Source: Geobacillus jurassicus NBRC 107829
Lineage (GTDB): Bacteria > Bacillota > Bacilli > Bacillales > Anoxybacillaceae
Assembly (NCBI RefSeq): GCF_001544315.1
Contig: NZ_BCQG01000015.1
Coordinates: 1 to 64,000, forward strand
Length of the DNA stretch: 64,000 nucleotides
Direction: 5' to 3'
The number at the start of each line of letters is the position of its first letter. Positions within the stretch are counted from its first letter, which is position 1. The notes under the pieces are model-generated. The model did no database searches, had not been told where the DNA came from, and was given only the letters and a program-made list of their open reading frames with translations. The position numbers were made by a program, and so were the translations under genes. Positions 9,398 through 18,301 of this stretch are shown here, piece by piece.

Positions 9398-10732
9398 TCA
9401 GTAGAGTTCCATATATTGGTCCAATTCCCATTGATGAACCGTCGTCCGATACATATCCCACTCGATTTCTTTCGCTTCGACGAAATGCTCGAATAAATGT
9501 TTGCCGAGCGCTTGGATGATCACTTCGTCCGATTTCAAATTTTCGATCGCTTCGATAAGCGTCGCCGGCAAATCGACGATGCCTTCTTCGAGCCGTTCTT
9601 CTTTTGTCATGACGTAAATGTTTCGGTCCACCGGCGCTGGAGGAGTGAGTTTGTTGCGAATGCCGTCAAGCCCCGCAGCCAACAGCACTGCCATCGCCAA
9701 GTACGGGTTGGCCGACGGGTCGACGCTGCGCACCTCAATGCGCGTGCTCATGCCGCGCGAAGCTGGAATGCGGATGAGCGGGCTGCGGTTGCGCGCCGAC
9801 CAAGCGACATAGCACGGCGCTTCATAGCCCGGAACAAGCCGTTTGTACGAGTTGACCGTAGGATTCGTCACCGCCGTAAAGTTCGGCGCATGCTTCAGCA
9901 CGCCGGCGATGAACTGGAGCGCCGTCTCGCTCAGCTGCAGATCGGCGTTCGGATCGAAAAAGGCGTTTTCGCCGTTGCGGAACAGCGACAAGTTGCAGTG
10001 CATCCCCGAACCGTTGATGCCGAAAATCGGCTTTGGCATGAACGTCGCGTGCAGCCCGTGTTTGCGGGCGATCGTTTTGACGACGAGCTTAAACGTTTGA
10101 ATGTCGTCGCACGCTTTGATGGCATCGGCATATTTAAAATCGATCTCATGCTGGCCCGGGGCGACTTCATGGTGCGACGCCTCGATTTCAAAGCCCATTT
10201 CCTCGAGTTCAAGTACGATGTCGCGCCGGCAGTTTTCCCCGAGATCCGTCGGCGCCAAGTCAAAATAGCCGCCGCGGTCGTTCAGCTCCATCGTCGGATG
10301 CCCTTTTTCATCGAGCTTGAAGAGGAAAAACTCCGGCTCCGCCCCTAAGTTGAACGCCGTGAAGCCGAGCGCTTCCATCTCTTTTAGCATCCGCTTCAAG
10401 TTGTAGCGTGGGCAGCCTTCAAACGGCGTGCCGTCCGGATTGTAAATGTCGCAAATGAAGCGAGCGACTTTTCCTTTTTCTGAGGTCCACGGGAAAATGA
10501 CGAACGTATCCAAGTCCGGATACAAATACATGTCCGATTCTTCAATGCGCACAAACCCTTCGATCGATGACCCGTCGAACATCATTTTGTTGTTGAGCGC
10601 TTTTTCAAGCTGGCTGATCGGAATTTCCACGTTTTTGATCGTGCCTAAAATGTCGGTAAATTGCAAGCGAATGTATTTGACGTTTTCTTCTTTGACGATG
10701 CGCATAATGTCTTCGCGCGTATATTTTGCCAT
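9398..10732 (-). CDS. glnA: Glutamine synthetase type I
   Basis: A 444-residue GSI-alpha enzyme that makes glutamine from glutamate, ammonia and ATP. It has the N-terminal beta-grasp domain with [10 protein letters not shown], the ATP/metal-site segments AEPEFFLF and [12 protein letters not shown], and the NRSPLIRIP substrate loop. The length matches Bacillus GlnA (444). No adenylylation loop of the proteobacterial type is expected in this class; control is by feedback and by interaction with GlnR and TnrA. The ATG is preceded by GGGGAGGAG. It lies 40 bases after glnR, in the classic glnRA operon. Confidence 0.98.
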   Translation of the reverse strand: MAKYTREDIMRIVKEENVKYIRLQFTDILGTIKNVEIPISQLEKALNNKMMFDGSSIEGFVRIEESDMYLYPDLDTFVIFPWTSEKGKVARFICDIYNPDGTPFEGCPRYNLKRMLKEMEALGFTAFNLGAEPEFFLFKLDEKGHPTMELNDRGGYFDLAPTDLGENCRRDIVLELEEMGFEIEASHHEVAPGQHEIDFKYADAIKACDDIQTFKLVVKTIARKHGLHATFMPKPIFGINGSGMHCNLSLFRNGENAFFDPNADLQLSETALQFIAGVLKHAPNFTAVTNPTVNSYKRLVPGYEAPCYVAWSARNRSPLIRIPASRGMSTRIEVRSVDPSANPYLAMAVLLAAGLDGIRNKLTPPAPVDRNIYVMTKEERLEEGIVDLPATLIEAIENLKSDEVIIQALGKHLFEHFVEAKEIEWDMYRTTVHQWELDQYMELY

Positions 10733-10772
10733 GATTCAAACTCCTCCCCGGCTCCGAAATCATTTCCCATCA

Positions 10773-11174
10773 TTAGTGAAAGAAGCGAGCGAGATCTCCT
10801 TGGCGAAGCGATGCGCGCTGGAACCGTCCGGCCTGCAGCAGCTCCGTACGCAAAATTTCCCGCAGCTCCTCGTCCGACAACTTCGGCTTGCCCACTTTGT
10901 CGATCTTTTCTGGCTGCTCGCGGCGCCCTTCTTGTCGAGCAGCAAAAATTCGCTTGATGCCAGCCAAATTGACGCCTTGGTCGATCAAATCTTTAATTTC
11001 CAGCAAACGGTCGATGTCGTTGAGCGAAAAAAGCCGCCGGTTGCCTTCCGTACGCGCCGGCGTGACGAGGCCATGTTCTTCATAATAGCGGATTTGCCGG
11101 GCCGATAAGTCGGTCAGCTGCATCACAATCCCAATCGGAAACAATGGCATGGAACGTCGAATGTTGCTGCTCAT
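10773..11174 (-). CDS. glnR: Nitrogen regulator GlnR (MerR family)
   Basis: A 133-residue MerR-type repressor of glnRA. The DNA-binding domain is clear: [23 protein letters not shown] region with the recognition helix, and the NRRLFS wing. The C-terminal tail (about residues 85-133, ending ARFFH) is the part that senses the feedback-inhibited form of glutamine synthetase and limits dimerisation. AGGAGG precedes the ATG. The promoter region has an inverted-repeat-like sequence that may be its own operator. Confidence 0.96.
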   Translation of the reverse strand: MSSNIRRSMPLFPIGIVMQLTDLSARQIRYYEEHGLVTPARTEGNRRLFSLNDIDRLLEIKDLIDQGVNLAGIKRIFAARQEGRREQPEKIDKVGKPKLSDEELREILRTELLQAGRFQRASLRQGDLARFFH

Positions 11175-11192
11175 GCCAATTCCTCCTCGCTT

Positions 11193-11232
11193 TTAATACC
11201 TTTATTTTATCATAATGTCAAAAAATCAGTCA
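11193..11232 (-). promoter_or_regulatory. glnRA promoter with a possible GlnR site
   Basis: On the minus strand TTGACA at 11216-11221 is followed after 17 bases by TATTAA at 11193-11198. The sequence at 11216-11232 (minus TGACT-N7-TGACA) overlaps the -35 and partly matches the GlnR/TnrA box TGTNA-N7-TNACA, with the right half good and the left half poor. The promoter is likely; the operator is tentative. Confidence 0.5.
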
Positions 11233-11250
11233 ATGAAACGTCATCTTTTC

Positions 11251-12522
11251 TCACAAACTAATCAACTGCCGTTCAAGGAGGCGATGAACAGCAGAACAGA
11301 CAGCGATTTTCACGTGTGAATACGTCAAGCCCCCTTGGACATATGCAACGTATGGCGGGCGCAGCGGACCGTCCGCGGTCAGCTCGATGCTCGCTCCTTG
11401 CACGAACGTGCCGGCGGCCATGATCACTTTGTCTTCATAGCCGGGCATGTCGCTCGGATACGGAGTGAAATGGGCGTTCACCGGCGAAAACGCTTGAATG
11501 GCTTGGCAAAAAGCGACCATCTGCTCCGGATCGTCAAAGCGAACGGACTGCACAAGATCCGTGCGCTTCTCATCCCATGCCGGCGACGTCTCAAGACCGA
11601 TCCGTTCAAGCATCGCCGCGGTGAACACCGCTCCCTTGAGCGCTTGGCCGACGATGTGCGGGGCGAGGAAAAACCCTTGGTACATCTCAAGCAGACTGTA
11701 CAGCGACGGGCCGACTTCGGCGCCGATGCCTGGGGACGTCATCCGATAGGCGCACGCCTCGACGTATTCCCGCTTGCCGACGATGTAACCGCCCGTTTTC
11801 GCTAGACCCCCGCCTGGATTTTTAATGAGCGAGCCGGCCATCAAATCAGCGCCAACATGGCATGGCTCTTTCTCTTCGACGAACTCACCGTAGCAGTTGT
11901 CAACAAACACGACGACATCCGGTTTGATCGACTTGACGAATGCAATCATGTTGCCGATCTCTTCGACAGTAAACGACGGTCGAGTCGCATAGCCGCGCGA
12001 GCGCTGAATGCCGATCATTTTCGTCCGCTCGTGGATCGCTTCGCGAACAGCTGGAAAGTCGACTGATCCGTCTTCTGTAAGCGGCACGCTCCGGTAGCTG
12101 ATTTGAAATTCTTTCAACGAACCGATGCCGCGGCCGCGGACGCCGACGATTTCCTCAAGCGTATCGTACGGAGCGCCGGTGATGTAAAGCAATTCATCCC
12201 CCGGGCGCAAAATGCCGAACAAAGCGATGGCGATCGCATGCGTGCCGGAAATGATTTGTGGCCGTACAAGGCCTGCTTCGGCGCCGAAGACGTCGGCGTA
12301 AATGCGGTCGAGCGTATCACGGCCGGTATCGTCATAGCCATAGCCGGTCGACGGGATGAAATGGCCGTCGCTCACTTGATGGCGGCGGAAGCTCTCAAGC
12401 ACGCGGTATTGATTCGCATCAACCAATTTGTCGATGCGACGGTGAATCGGTGCGATTTGCGCTTCGATTTCCTCGACGAGAGCAGCGATCGTTTCTCCGT
12501 GTTTCCATTGCGTCCAAAACAT
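11251..12522 (-). CDS. ynbB: PLP-dependent lyase-like protein YnbB (methionine gamma-lyase/aluminium-resistance family)
   Basis: A 423-residue fold-type I pyridoxal-phosphate protein. Recognisable parts are RPQIISGTHAIAIALFG near the cofactor phosphate, VFVDNCYGEF with the Asp that contacts the pyridine, and the lysine in SLIKNPGGGLA that should form the Schiff base. The family is annotated as methionine gamma-lyase or aluminium-resistance protein, but the true reaction of YnbB is not established. The ATG at 12522 follows GAAAGGG and lies just after the hflX stop; a longer frame from 12621 would overlap hflX. The order hflX-ynbB-glnR-glnA is as in B. subtilis. Confidence 0.88.
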   Translation of the reverse strand: MFWTQWKHGETIAALVEEIEAQIAPIHRRIDKLVDANQYRVLESFRRHQVSDGHFIPSTGYGYDDTGRDTLDRIYADVFGAEAGLVRPQIISGTHAIAIALFGILRPGDELLYITGAPYDTLEEIVGVRGRGIGSLKEFQISYRSVPLTEDGSVDFPAVREAIHERTKMIGIQRSRGYATRPSFTVEEIGNMIAFVKSIKPDVVVFVDNCYGEFVEEKEPCHVGADLMAGSLIKNPGGGLAKTGGYIVGKREYVEACAYRMTSPGIGAEVGPSLYSLLEMYQGFFLAPHIVGQALKGAVFTAAMLERIGLETSPAWDEKRTDLVQSVRFDDPEQMVAFCQAIQAFSPVNAHFTPYPSDMPGYEDKVIMAAGTFVQGASIELTADGPLRPPYVAYVQGGLTYSHVKIAVCSAVHRLLERQLISL

Positions 12523-12535
12523 AGATGAACCCTTT

Positions 12536-13783
12536 CTATCGTTGGAATGGTTGCAGCTCCCCGTACAGCGGGTGCGTCGGCAACACGTACCCTTGGCAGT
12601 CGTACGTGCCCCCTTGCTCATTATAATGCCATTCGTGCAAAATCGTGTCCGTTTTTAACCGGGCAAGCAATTTTCCTTCGCCGCTTGGGATCGACACGTC
12701 GTAACGGGCCATTTGCTGTTTCACCGCCGCTTCAAGAAAATAGCGGAGCCGATCGATGTCGACGGCGGAAAGCGCGCTCATCACGATGGAAGCAGTCGTT
12801 GTCGGAATGAATTCCGGCGTTTTTTGATCGCTTTTATTGTACACCGTGACCATTGGAATGGAAGAAGCCCCTAGTTCAGCGAGCAGCCGCGACACCGTCC
12901 GCTCGTGCGCGGCGTAGTCCGGATGCGACGAATCGACGACATGGAGCAACAAATCGGCCTCTTTCACTTCCTCAAGCGTCGAGCGGAACGCGGCGACGAG
13001 CGTCGTCGGCAAGTCTTGGATGAACCCAACCGTATCGGTGACAAGCACCGTGTAGCCGCATGGCAAGACGCATTTGCGCGTCAATGGGTCAAGCGTTGCA
13101 AACAGCAAATTTTCCTCGAACGAATCCGCGGCGGTCAGCCGGTTGAAGATCGTTGATTTGCCGGCGTTCGTGTAACCGACGAGCGCAACTTGAAACGCTT
13201 GGTTTTTTTGCCGGCGCTCGCGGTACCGCCCGCGATGCTCGGCGATGCGCCGCAGCTCAGCTTTAATGTCGTCAATGCGTCGGCGAATATGGCGGCGGTC
13301 GGTCTCCAGCTTCGTTTCCCCCGGACCGCGCGTCCCAATGCCGCCGCCCAAGCGGGATAACGCCTCTCCTTGGCCGCTAAGGCGCGGCAGCATATACTCC
13401 AGCTGGGCGAGCTCGACTTGCAGCTTCCCTTCTTTCGAACGGGCGCGTTGAGCAAAAATGTCTAAAATAAGCTGCGTCCGGTCAATCACTTTCACATCGC
13501 CAAGCATTCTTGTCAAATTGCGCGCTTGGCTTGGAGAGAGCTCGCTGTTGAAAATGACGACGTCCGGTTCCAGCTGCTTGACCAACGCGGCGAGCTCTTC
13601 CGTTTTCCCTTTGCCGATATAGGTCGCCGGGTGCGGCGCCTCGCGCTTTTGCACGAGTTCGGCCGCGACTTCGCCGTTTGCCGTCGCAACGAGCGAAGCG
13701 AGCTCTTCCATCGAATAGCGAAACCGTTCATCGTCGACGCCGGCGAGCTGGCAGCCGACAATAATCGCTTGTTCGCGGCTCAT
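12536..13783 (-). CDS. hflX: Ribosome-associated GTPase HflX (YnbA)
   Basis: A 415-residue protein: an N-terminal HflX-specific domain with the glycine-rich [13 protein letters not shown] stretch near residues 180-195, then a TrmE-Era-Obg-like GTPase domain with G1 [10 protein letters not shown]3 [10 protein letters not shown] and G4 NKSD. HflX binds 50S and 70S ribosomes and helps split stalled ribosomes, for example after heat stress. The ATG at 13783 has AAGGAAGGGA before it, so I prefer it over the in-frame codon at 13837. ynbB follows after 13 bases and is probably co-transcribed. Confidence 0.95.
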   Translation of the reverse strand: MSREQAIIVGCQLAGVDDERFRYSMEELASLVATANGEVAAELVQKREAPHPATYIGKGKTEELAALVKQLEPDVVIFNSELSPSQARNLTRMLGDVKVIDRTQLILDIFAQRARSKEGKLQVELAQLEYMLPRLSGQGEALSRLGGGIGTRGPGETKLETDRRHIRRRIDDIKAELRRIAEHRGRYRERRQKNQAFQVALVGYTNAGKSTIFNRLTAADSFEENLLFATLDPLTRKCVLPCGYTVLVTDTVGFIQDLPTTLVAAFRSTLEEVKEADLLLHVVDSSHPDYAAHERTVSRLLAELGASSIPMVTVYNKSDQKTPEFIPTTTASIVMSALSAVDIDRLRYFLEAAVKQQMARYDVSIPSGEGKLLARLKTDTILHEWHYNEQGGTYDCQGYVLPTHPLYGELQPFQR

Positions 13784-13876
13784 GACATCCCTTCCTTTCC
13801 TTTTCGGCGAACATGTTATCTGTGTCCATGATACCAAATTTCACCGACAGTCTGCTAGTTCGTTCCAAAAAAACGA

Positions 13877-13906
13877 TTGATTTTCCGCCGCTTTTGCCTC
13901 TACAAT
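13877..13906 (+). promoter_or_regulatory. Probable promoter of the TRIC/UPF0126 gene
   Basis: TTGATT at 13877-13882, an 18-base spacer and TACAAT at 13901-13906 lie about 36 bases before the start of the plus-strand membrane protein gene. Confidence 0.5.
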
Positions 13907-13941
13907 GATACAAGAACACCGCACGGAAAGGAACAGCAAGA

Positions 13942-14562
13942 ATGACCTGGGAAGTATTGAGCATTATCGGCACGGTCGCGTTTGCCATCAGCGGGGCGAT
14001 CGTGGCGATGGAAGAGGAGTACGATTTGCTTGGGGTGTACATTTTAGGGATCGTCACCGCCTTTGGCGGCGGGGCGGTGCGCAATTTGCTGATCGGGGTT
14101 CCCGTGTCGGCGTTATGGGAACAAGGGCCGCTCTTTCTTGTCGCCTTAGTCTCGATGACAATCGTCTATTTATTCCCAAAGCAAATGCTGCCGCCGTGGA
14201 AGCGGTGGGGCAACTTTTTTGACGCCCTCGGGCTGTCGGCGTTTGCCATCCAAGGAGCGCTGTATGCCGTCAAAATGGGGCATCCGTTAAGTGCGGTCAT
14301 CGTCGCCGCTGTGTTGACCGGAAGCGGCGGCGGCATCATCCGCGACGTGCTCGCCGGACGGAAGCCGCTTGTGCTGCATGCGGAAATTTACGCCGTCTGG
14401 GCCATTCTCGCCGGCCTCGCCATCGGGCTGAAATGGGCCGAGTCGCCCGTTGAGCTGTATGTGCTGTTTATCGCCGTGGCCGCTTTGCGCATTTTGTCAT
14501 ACGCGTACGGCTGGAAGCTGCCGCGCCGAGCGGTTGGGGAGAAAGCGAAAGGGCAGACATAA
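13942..14562 (+). CDS. TRIC/UPF0126 family membrane protein
   Basis: A 206-residue membrane protein built of two repeats of three helices each. The repeat signature G-G-G-x-x-R-(N/D) appears twice: AFGGGAVRNLL near residue 49 and GSGGGIIRDVL near residue 131. Prokaryotic homologues (YvgT/YadS-like, UPF0126) are now grouped with trimeric intracellular cation channels, which conduct K+ and other monovalent cations. An AAAGGAA site precedes the ATG. The gene is on the plus strand, divergent from hflX and convergent with a truncated permease gene. Family assignment is good; transport role is inferred from family. Confidence 0.85.
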   Translation: MTWEVLSIIGTVAFAISGAIVAMEEEYDLLGVYILGIVTAFGGGAVRNLLIGVPVSALWEQGPLFLVALVSMTIVYLFPKQMLPPWKRWGNFFDALGLSAFAIQGALYAVKMGHPLSAVIVAAVLTGSGGGIIRDVLAGRKPLVLHAEIYAVWAILAGLAIGLKWAESPVELYVLFIAVAALRILSYAYGWKLPRRAVGEKAKGQT

Positions 14563-14587
14563 GTAGCGGCGGACAATGAGAAAACCG

Positions 14588-15298
14588 TCAGAGACAACAG
14601 CTCCTCATCAATCGGCATGACATTGTCAGTATAGTATGAAGATACAACACTCCAAGGGCGACGGGAACGCTCCAATGGCTCGCAGCAAGCCCCGGCCCTT
14701 CGGTGAGCATCATCGGCGTCATGCCGATAAACGCAGTGAAAATAGCGTACGTGGTGATCGAAAACACGGACAGGCGGGCCGACGCCATTTTGACAAGCAC
14801 CGACAACAGCGCCCAGGTGACCGCCGCGCCGACTAAAGCCATATTTCCGGCAAGCGTCGATTCCCCGCCGCCTCCAAGTCCGACGATGACGATCACCCCG
14901 GATGTCGCCAACAACAACGCAACAAGCTTCCGCCATGTGAGCGCTTCGCCGAGCAGCCAGCGGGCAAACAGCACGACAAACGTCGGCGTCGAGGCGGTAA
15001 TGAGCGAAGCGGTATGGGCATTTGACCATTTCGTGCCGACAAACTGCAACGAAATGGAGACGACGTAGCCGATCGCTCCGATGGCAATGACTAAACCCCA
15101 ATCGCGCCTGTTTTTCGGCGGGTGCTCCCGTTTCACAACAGCAATTACGCCAAGCACGATCAAGGCGACGGCGTAGCGCAGCCAGACGAGCGTAAATGGC
15201 GGGATGAATTCAAGGACGTATTTGCTGACGACATACATCCCGCCCCAAATGCTAGCGGCAAGCGATAAATACAAGGAAGCGAGAACGGGTTGTTTCAT
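14588..15298 (-). pseudogene. DMT/EamA permease lacking its C-terminal part
   Basis: The first about 220 residues are a standard EamA-family transporter: N-terminal WGGMYVVSKY, then six to seven transmembrane helices, with the second EamA repeat starting near residue 150. The family normally has ten helices and about 300 residues. After GVLYL (near residue 218) the sequence changes to HTILTMSCRLMRSCCL, a polar, Cys-rich ending with no helix, and stops at 236. No other frame continues the missing helices before the convergent neighbour ends at 14562. A deletion or junction at about 14640 has probably removed some 60 residues. The intact start has an AAGGGG site. Confidence 0.7.
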
Positions 15299-15396
15299 GG
15301 CATGGATCCCCTTCGGCTTTTTGTCTATTTAGAGGCCGCAACTTTTTTCGCAAAAGCCACCCTGGCAAAGCGACACAAAAACCTTTGCCAGCTGCA

Positions 15397-15966
15397 TTAC
15401 ACTTCGCTTTCTTCCGGAGGAAACACCGGGGCGAGCGAAACGGTTAAATCCGGCTGCCAAAAGGAAACGAGTTCATCGCTCGGTCCGAAGACAGCTCGCT
15501 GTTGAAATCGCCCGTCTTGCCGGCTGAACACTTCGACTGTCCAGTTGCTCGGATCCACAATCCAATATTCACGCACCCCATGTTTTTCGTATAAATGGTA
15601 CTTCTGGTTTCGATCGCGTAAGGCGGTGCTTGGCGACAGAACCTCAACAATCAGATCGGGAGCTCCTTTCATTCGACGGCTGCGGATTTGCTCAGTCCGG
15701 CAGACGACCGATAAATCCGGCTGAACGACTGTTTTCGCCGTCCGTTCCGGCTCTTCGGGATCAAGCTGAATGTCAAACGGGGAAAGGATGACATGGCAGC
15801 CGCGCGCTTGGAAATACGAAGCTAAAGCCAAGTGCAGCTGTCCAACAACATATTGGTGCGCAAACGAAGGAGAAGCCAGTAAGTATGGAACACCATCAAT
15901 CAGTTCCCAATTTCCTTCCCAATTTTCAATATCACTATACGTGTAAAACGGTTTCTCCTTTTGCAC
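15397..15966 (-). CDS. Uma2 family endonuclease-like protein (DUF820)
   Basis: A 189-residue protein starting with GTG after AGGGGGAG. It has the PD-(D/E)XK nuclease core typical of Uma2/DUF820: ELIDG near residue 22, QPDLSVV near residue 82, LIVEVLSPST near residue 105 and the lysine in the RDRNQKYHLY helix near residue 122, followed by VREYWIVDP. The family is common in cyanobacteria and scattered in Firmicutes, often in multiple copies. Its biological role is not established. The gene stands alone in the accessory patch next to the broken permease gene. Confidence 0.85.
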   Translation of the reverse strand: MQKEKPFYTYSDIENWEGNWELIDGVPYLLASPSFAHQYVVGQLHLALASYFQARGCHVILSPFDIQLDPEEPERTAKTVVQPDLSVVCRTEQIRSRRMKGAPDLIVEVLSPSTALRDRNQKYHLYEKHGVREYWIVDPSNWTVEVFSRQDGRFQQRAVFGPSDELVSFWQPDLTVSLAPVFPPEESEV

Positions 15967-16051
15967 AGAGCTCCCCCTTTCACTTTGTTTTCTTTCATCT
16001 TATCACACGGCTTCGACTCCGTCCTATATTTTTGATTTTCCCATCACGAAA

Positions 16052-16094
16052 GAAAAAAACAGCGGCCCGGCGGCTTGCTGGCCGCCACCGCTGT
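16052..16094 (-). terminator. Terminator of the acyl-CoA operon
   Basis: On the minus strand ACAGCGG...CCGCTGT with an inner GGCGGC/GCCGCC stem is followed by a TTTTTTTC run. It lies about 40 bases after the thiolase stop codon and ends the six-gene operon. Confidence 0.85.
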
Positions 16095-16132
16095 CCAATG
16101 CTTCGTCAAGATGCTTTTTTCACGCCTTGCTC

Positions 16133-17284
16133 TTACTCCCGCTCGATGATCGTGGCCGTCGCCATCCCGTGGCCGATGCAAATCGTCAATAGCCCATAGC
16201 GGCCGCCGCGCCGTTCAAGTTCATGGACGAGCGACGTCATGAGCTTCGCACCGGTCGCGCCGAGCGGATGGCCGAGCGCGATGGCGCCGCCGTTGACGTT
16301 CACCTTCGAAAGCGGGGCGCCGATTTCCTTTTGCCAGGCAAGTACGACCGGGGCGAACGCTTCGTTGATTTCAATGAGGTCGATGTCATCGATCGCGAGG
16401 CCCGCTTTTTTCAGCACTTGCCGCGTCGCCGGGATGACGCCATCAAGCATGTACGTCGGGTCGGAGCCGACGACCGTCTGCGCGACGATGCGCGCTTTCG
16501 GCTTCAGCCCGAACCGCCTCGCCGCCTCCCGTTCCATTAAAAGCACAGCGGCCGCCCCGTCGCTCATTTGACTCGCATTGCCGGCGGTGATGAGGCCGTC
16601 TTCTTGAAACACCGGCTTGAGCGAAGCGAGCGCTTCCGGAGATGTATCCGCCCGCGGCCCTTCGTCATCAACGACGAGCATCTCGCGGCCGTCGCGGTCA
16701 AGCCCTTTCACCGGGACGATTTCGGCGCGAAACTTCCCTTCGCGCTGAGCAGCCAAGGCGCGTCGATGGCTTTCGTACGCGTAGGCGTCAAGCTCTTCGC
16801 GCGTCAAGCCGTATTTTTTCGCAATCCGCTCAGCGGAGACGCCTTGGTGGATGAATTCGTATTTTTCATGAAGCGACGGCGGAATCGTCCGATCGTTGCC
16901 ATCGCTTAAAATCGGCACTTTCGTCATGCTTTCGACCCCGGCCGCGATCGTGACATCCATATCCCCGGAGCGGATTTCCTGGGCGGCGAAATGGATCGCC
17001 TGCTGCCCCGAGCCGCACATTCGATTGATTTGCACGGCGGGCACTTCGACTGGAAACCCGGCCTCAAGCGCCGCCAGCCGGCCGATGTTGTATCCTTGTT
17101 CGGCGATCGGCGTCACGCAGCCCATGACGATGTCTTCGACCACCCGCTTGTCGATGCCGGCCCGGCGCACGACTTCATCAAGCACCACCGCGGCCAAATG
17201 GACCGGATGAACGTCCCGGAAGACGCCGTTCCGCTTGCCGACCGGCGTCCTGACCGCTTCGACAATGACCGCTTCACGCACCAT
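16133..17284 (-). CDS. fadA: Acetyl-CoA acyltransferase (3-ketoacyl-CoA thiolase)
   Basis: A 383-residue thiolase that cleaves 3-ketoacyl-CoA with CoA to acetyl-CoA and a shortened acyl-CoA. It has the active-site Cys in NRMCGSGQQA (near residue 87), the VNGGAIALGHPLGATGAK block with the catalytic His, and the second Cys in TICIGHGMA near the C-terminus. Most relatives have CIGGG at that place, so the His is a small oddity. The start ATG has a GGGGGAG site. It is the last gene of the operon, separated from the 3-hydroxyacyl-CoA dehydrogenase gene by 150 bases with a strong hairpin. Confidence 0.93.
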   Translation of the reverse strand: MVREAVIVEAVRTPVGKRNGVFRDVHPVHLAAVVLDEVVRRAGIDKRVVEDIVMGCVTPIAEQGYNIGRLAALEAGFPVEVPAVQINRMCGSGQQAIHFAAQEIRSGDMDVTIAAGVESMTKVPILSDGNDRTIPPSLHEKYEFIHQGVSAERIAKKYGLTREELDAYAYESHRRALAAQREGKFRAEIVPVKGLDRDGREMLVVDDEGPRADTSPEALASLKPVFQEDGLITAGNASQMSDGAAAVLLMEREAARRFGLKPKARIVAQTVVGSDPTYMLDGVIPATRQVLKKAGLAIDDIDLIEINEAFAPVVLAWQKEIGAPLSKVNVNGGAIALGHPLGATGAKLMTSLVHELERRGGRYGLLTICIGHGMATATIIERE

Positions 17285-17328
17285 TTTCTCCCCCTTGTTG
17301 TTTTTTTGTCATCGCCATGCCTTGACGG

Positions 17329-17383
17329 TGCAAACCGCACCTTTTATCCAATGGCGCCCGCCGACCGATAAGCCGCGGGCGCC
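17329..17383 (-). other. Intercistronic hairpins between the dehydrogenase and thiolase genes
   Basis: A perfect nine-base-pair stem, GGCGCCCGC with GCGGGCGCC (17353-17383), and a smaller GGTGC/GCACC stem (17329-17343) lie in the only long gap inside the operon. Neither is followed by a T run on the minus strand, so they look like RNA-stabilising or processing elements and not full terminators. Confidence 0.5.
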
Positions 17384-17435
17384 GCCAAATTGGCATGTTT
17401 CTGCTCTCATTGCTCTGCCTGTGAGATGCGCCTGT

Positions 17436-18287
17436 TCATTTTGTATACGTATAAAACCCTTTCCCCGTCTTCCGCCCTAAATGCCCGGCTTCGACGAGCT
17501 TGCGCAAAAGCTGCGGCGCCCGGAATCGGTCGCCGTATGCTTCCGTCATGTTTTCGCTCACAAACAGGAGCGTATCGAGCCCGACCATGTCGGCTAGCTC
17601 AAAGGGCCCCATCGGATAATTGAGGCCAAGCCGCACCGCTTTATCGATGTCTTCCGCTGAGGCAACCCCTTCTTCGTACATGCGGATGCACTCGATCATA
17701 TGGGCGGCAAGCGCCCGCGTTGTCACAAACCCTTGCCGGTCTTTCACGACGACCGTTTCTTTGCCAAACTCTTCGGACAGCCGGCGGATGGCGTCGACTG
17801 TGTCGTCGGAAGTCGTCTCACCTTTCACAATTTCGATCAACTTCATCACTGGCGCCGGATTGAACCAATGCATGCCGATGACGTTCTCCGGCCGGTTGGT
17901 CGCGGCGGCAAGCGCCGTAACGCTCAACTCCGATGTGTTGGTCGCCAAAATGGCGTTCGGCTTCGCCAGTTGATCAAGCCGCTGAAACACGTCTTTTTTC
18001 AGCGCCAAGTTTTCCGGCACTGCTTCGATGACGACATCCGCCCCGCGCACCGCTTCGGCCAAATCGACGGTCGAGCGGATGCGCCCAAGTGCTGCCGCTG
18101 CCTCCGGCTCGGACAGCTCGCCGGCTTTGACAAAGCGGCGCAAGCTTTTTTCCGCCGAAGCGAGCCCGTTTTGCAAGGCCGCTTCAGACACATCATACAA
18201 ATGCACCGTTTTTCCCGCCATCGCCGCCGTTTGCGCGATGCCGCTTCCCATCACCCCGGCGCCGATGACGGCAATCGTTTCTGCCAC
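17436..18287 (-). CDS. 3-hydroxyacyl-CoA (3-hydroxybutyryl-CoA) dehydrogenase
   Basis: A 283-residue NAD-dependent enzyme oxidising L-3-hydroxyacyl-CoA to 3-ketoacyl-CoA. The Rossmann motif GAGVMGSGIAQ is at residues 8-18, and the C-terminal domain has the catalytic pair region GMHWFNPAPVM with its His and the later NYPMGPFELAD signature. It is a stand-alone enzyme, not fused to an enoyl-CoA hydratase as in FadB/FadN. It starts with GTG after AAAGGAGG. In the operon it lies 14 bases after the ligase and before the thiolase. B. subtilis MmgB is a comparable protein. Confidence 0.93.
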   Translation of the reverse strand: MAETIAVIGAGVMGSGIAQTAAMAGKTVHLYDVSEAALQNGLASAEKSLRRFVKAGELSEPEAAAALGRIRSTVDLAEAVRGADVVIEAVPENLALKKDVFQRLDQLAKPNAILATNTSELSVTALAAATNRPENVIGMHWFNPAPVMKLIEIVKGETTSDDTVDAIRRLSEEFGKETVVVKDRQGFVTTRALAAHMIECIRMYEEGVASAEDIDKAVRLGLNYPMGPFELADMVGLDTLLFVSENMTEAYGDRFRAPQLLRKLVEAGHLGRKTGKGFYTYTK

Positions 18288-18301
18288 GGTGTTCGCCTCC
18301 T

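Noticed and set aside
14388-15101. 237-codon minus-strand frame overlapping the DMT gene and the end of the UPF0126 gene
   Set aside because: I examined it as a possible frameshifted continuation of the permease. It shows no transmembrane pattern continuing the lost helices and is out of frame with the real domain.
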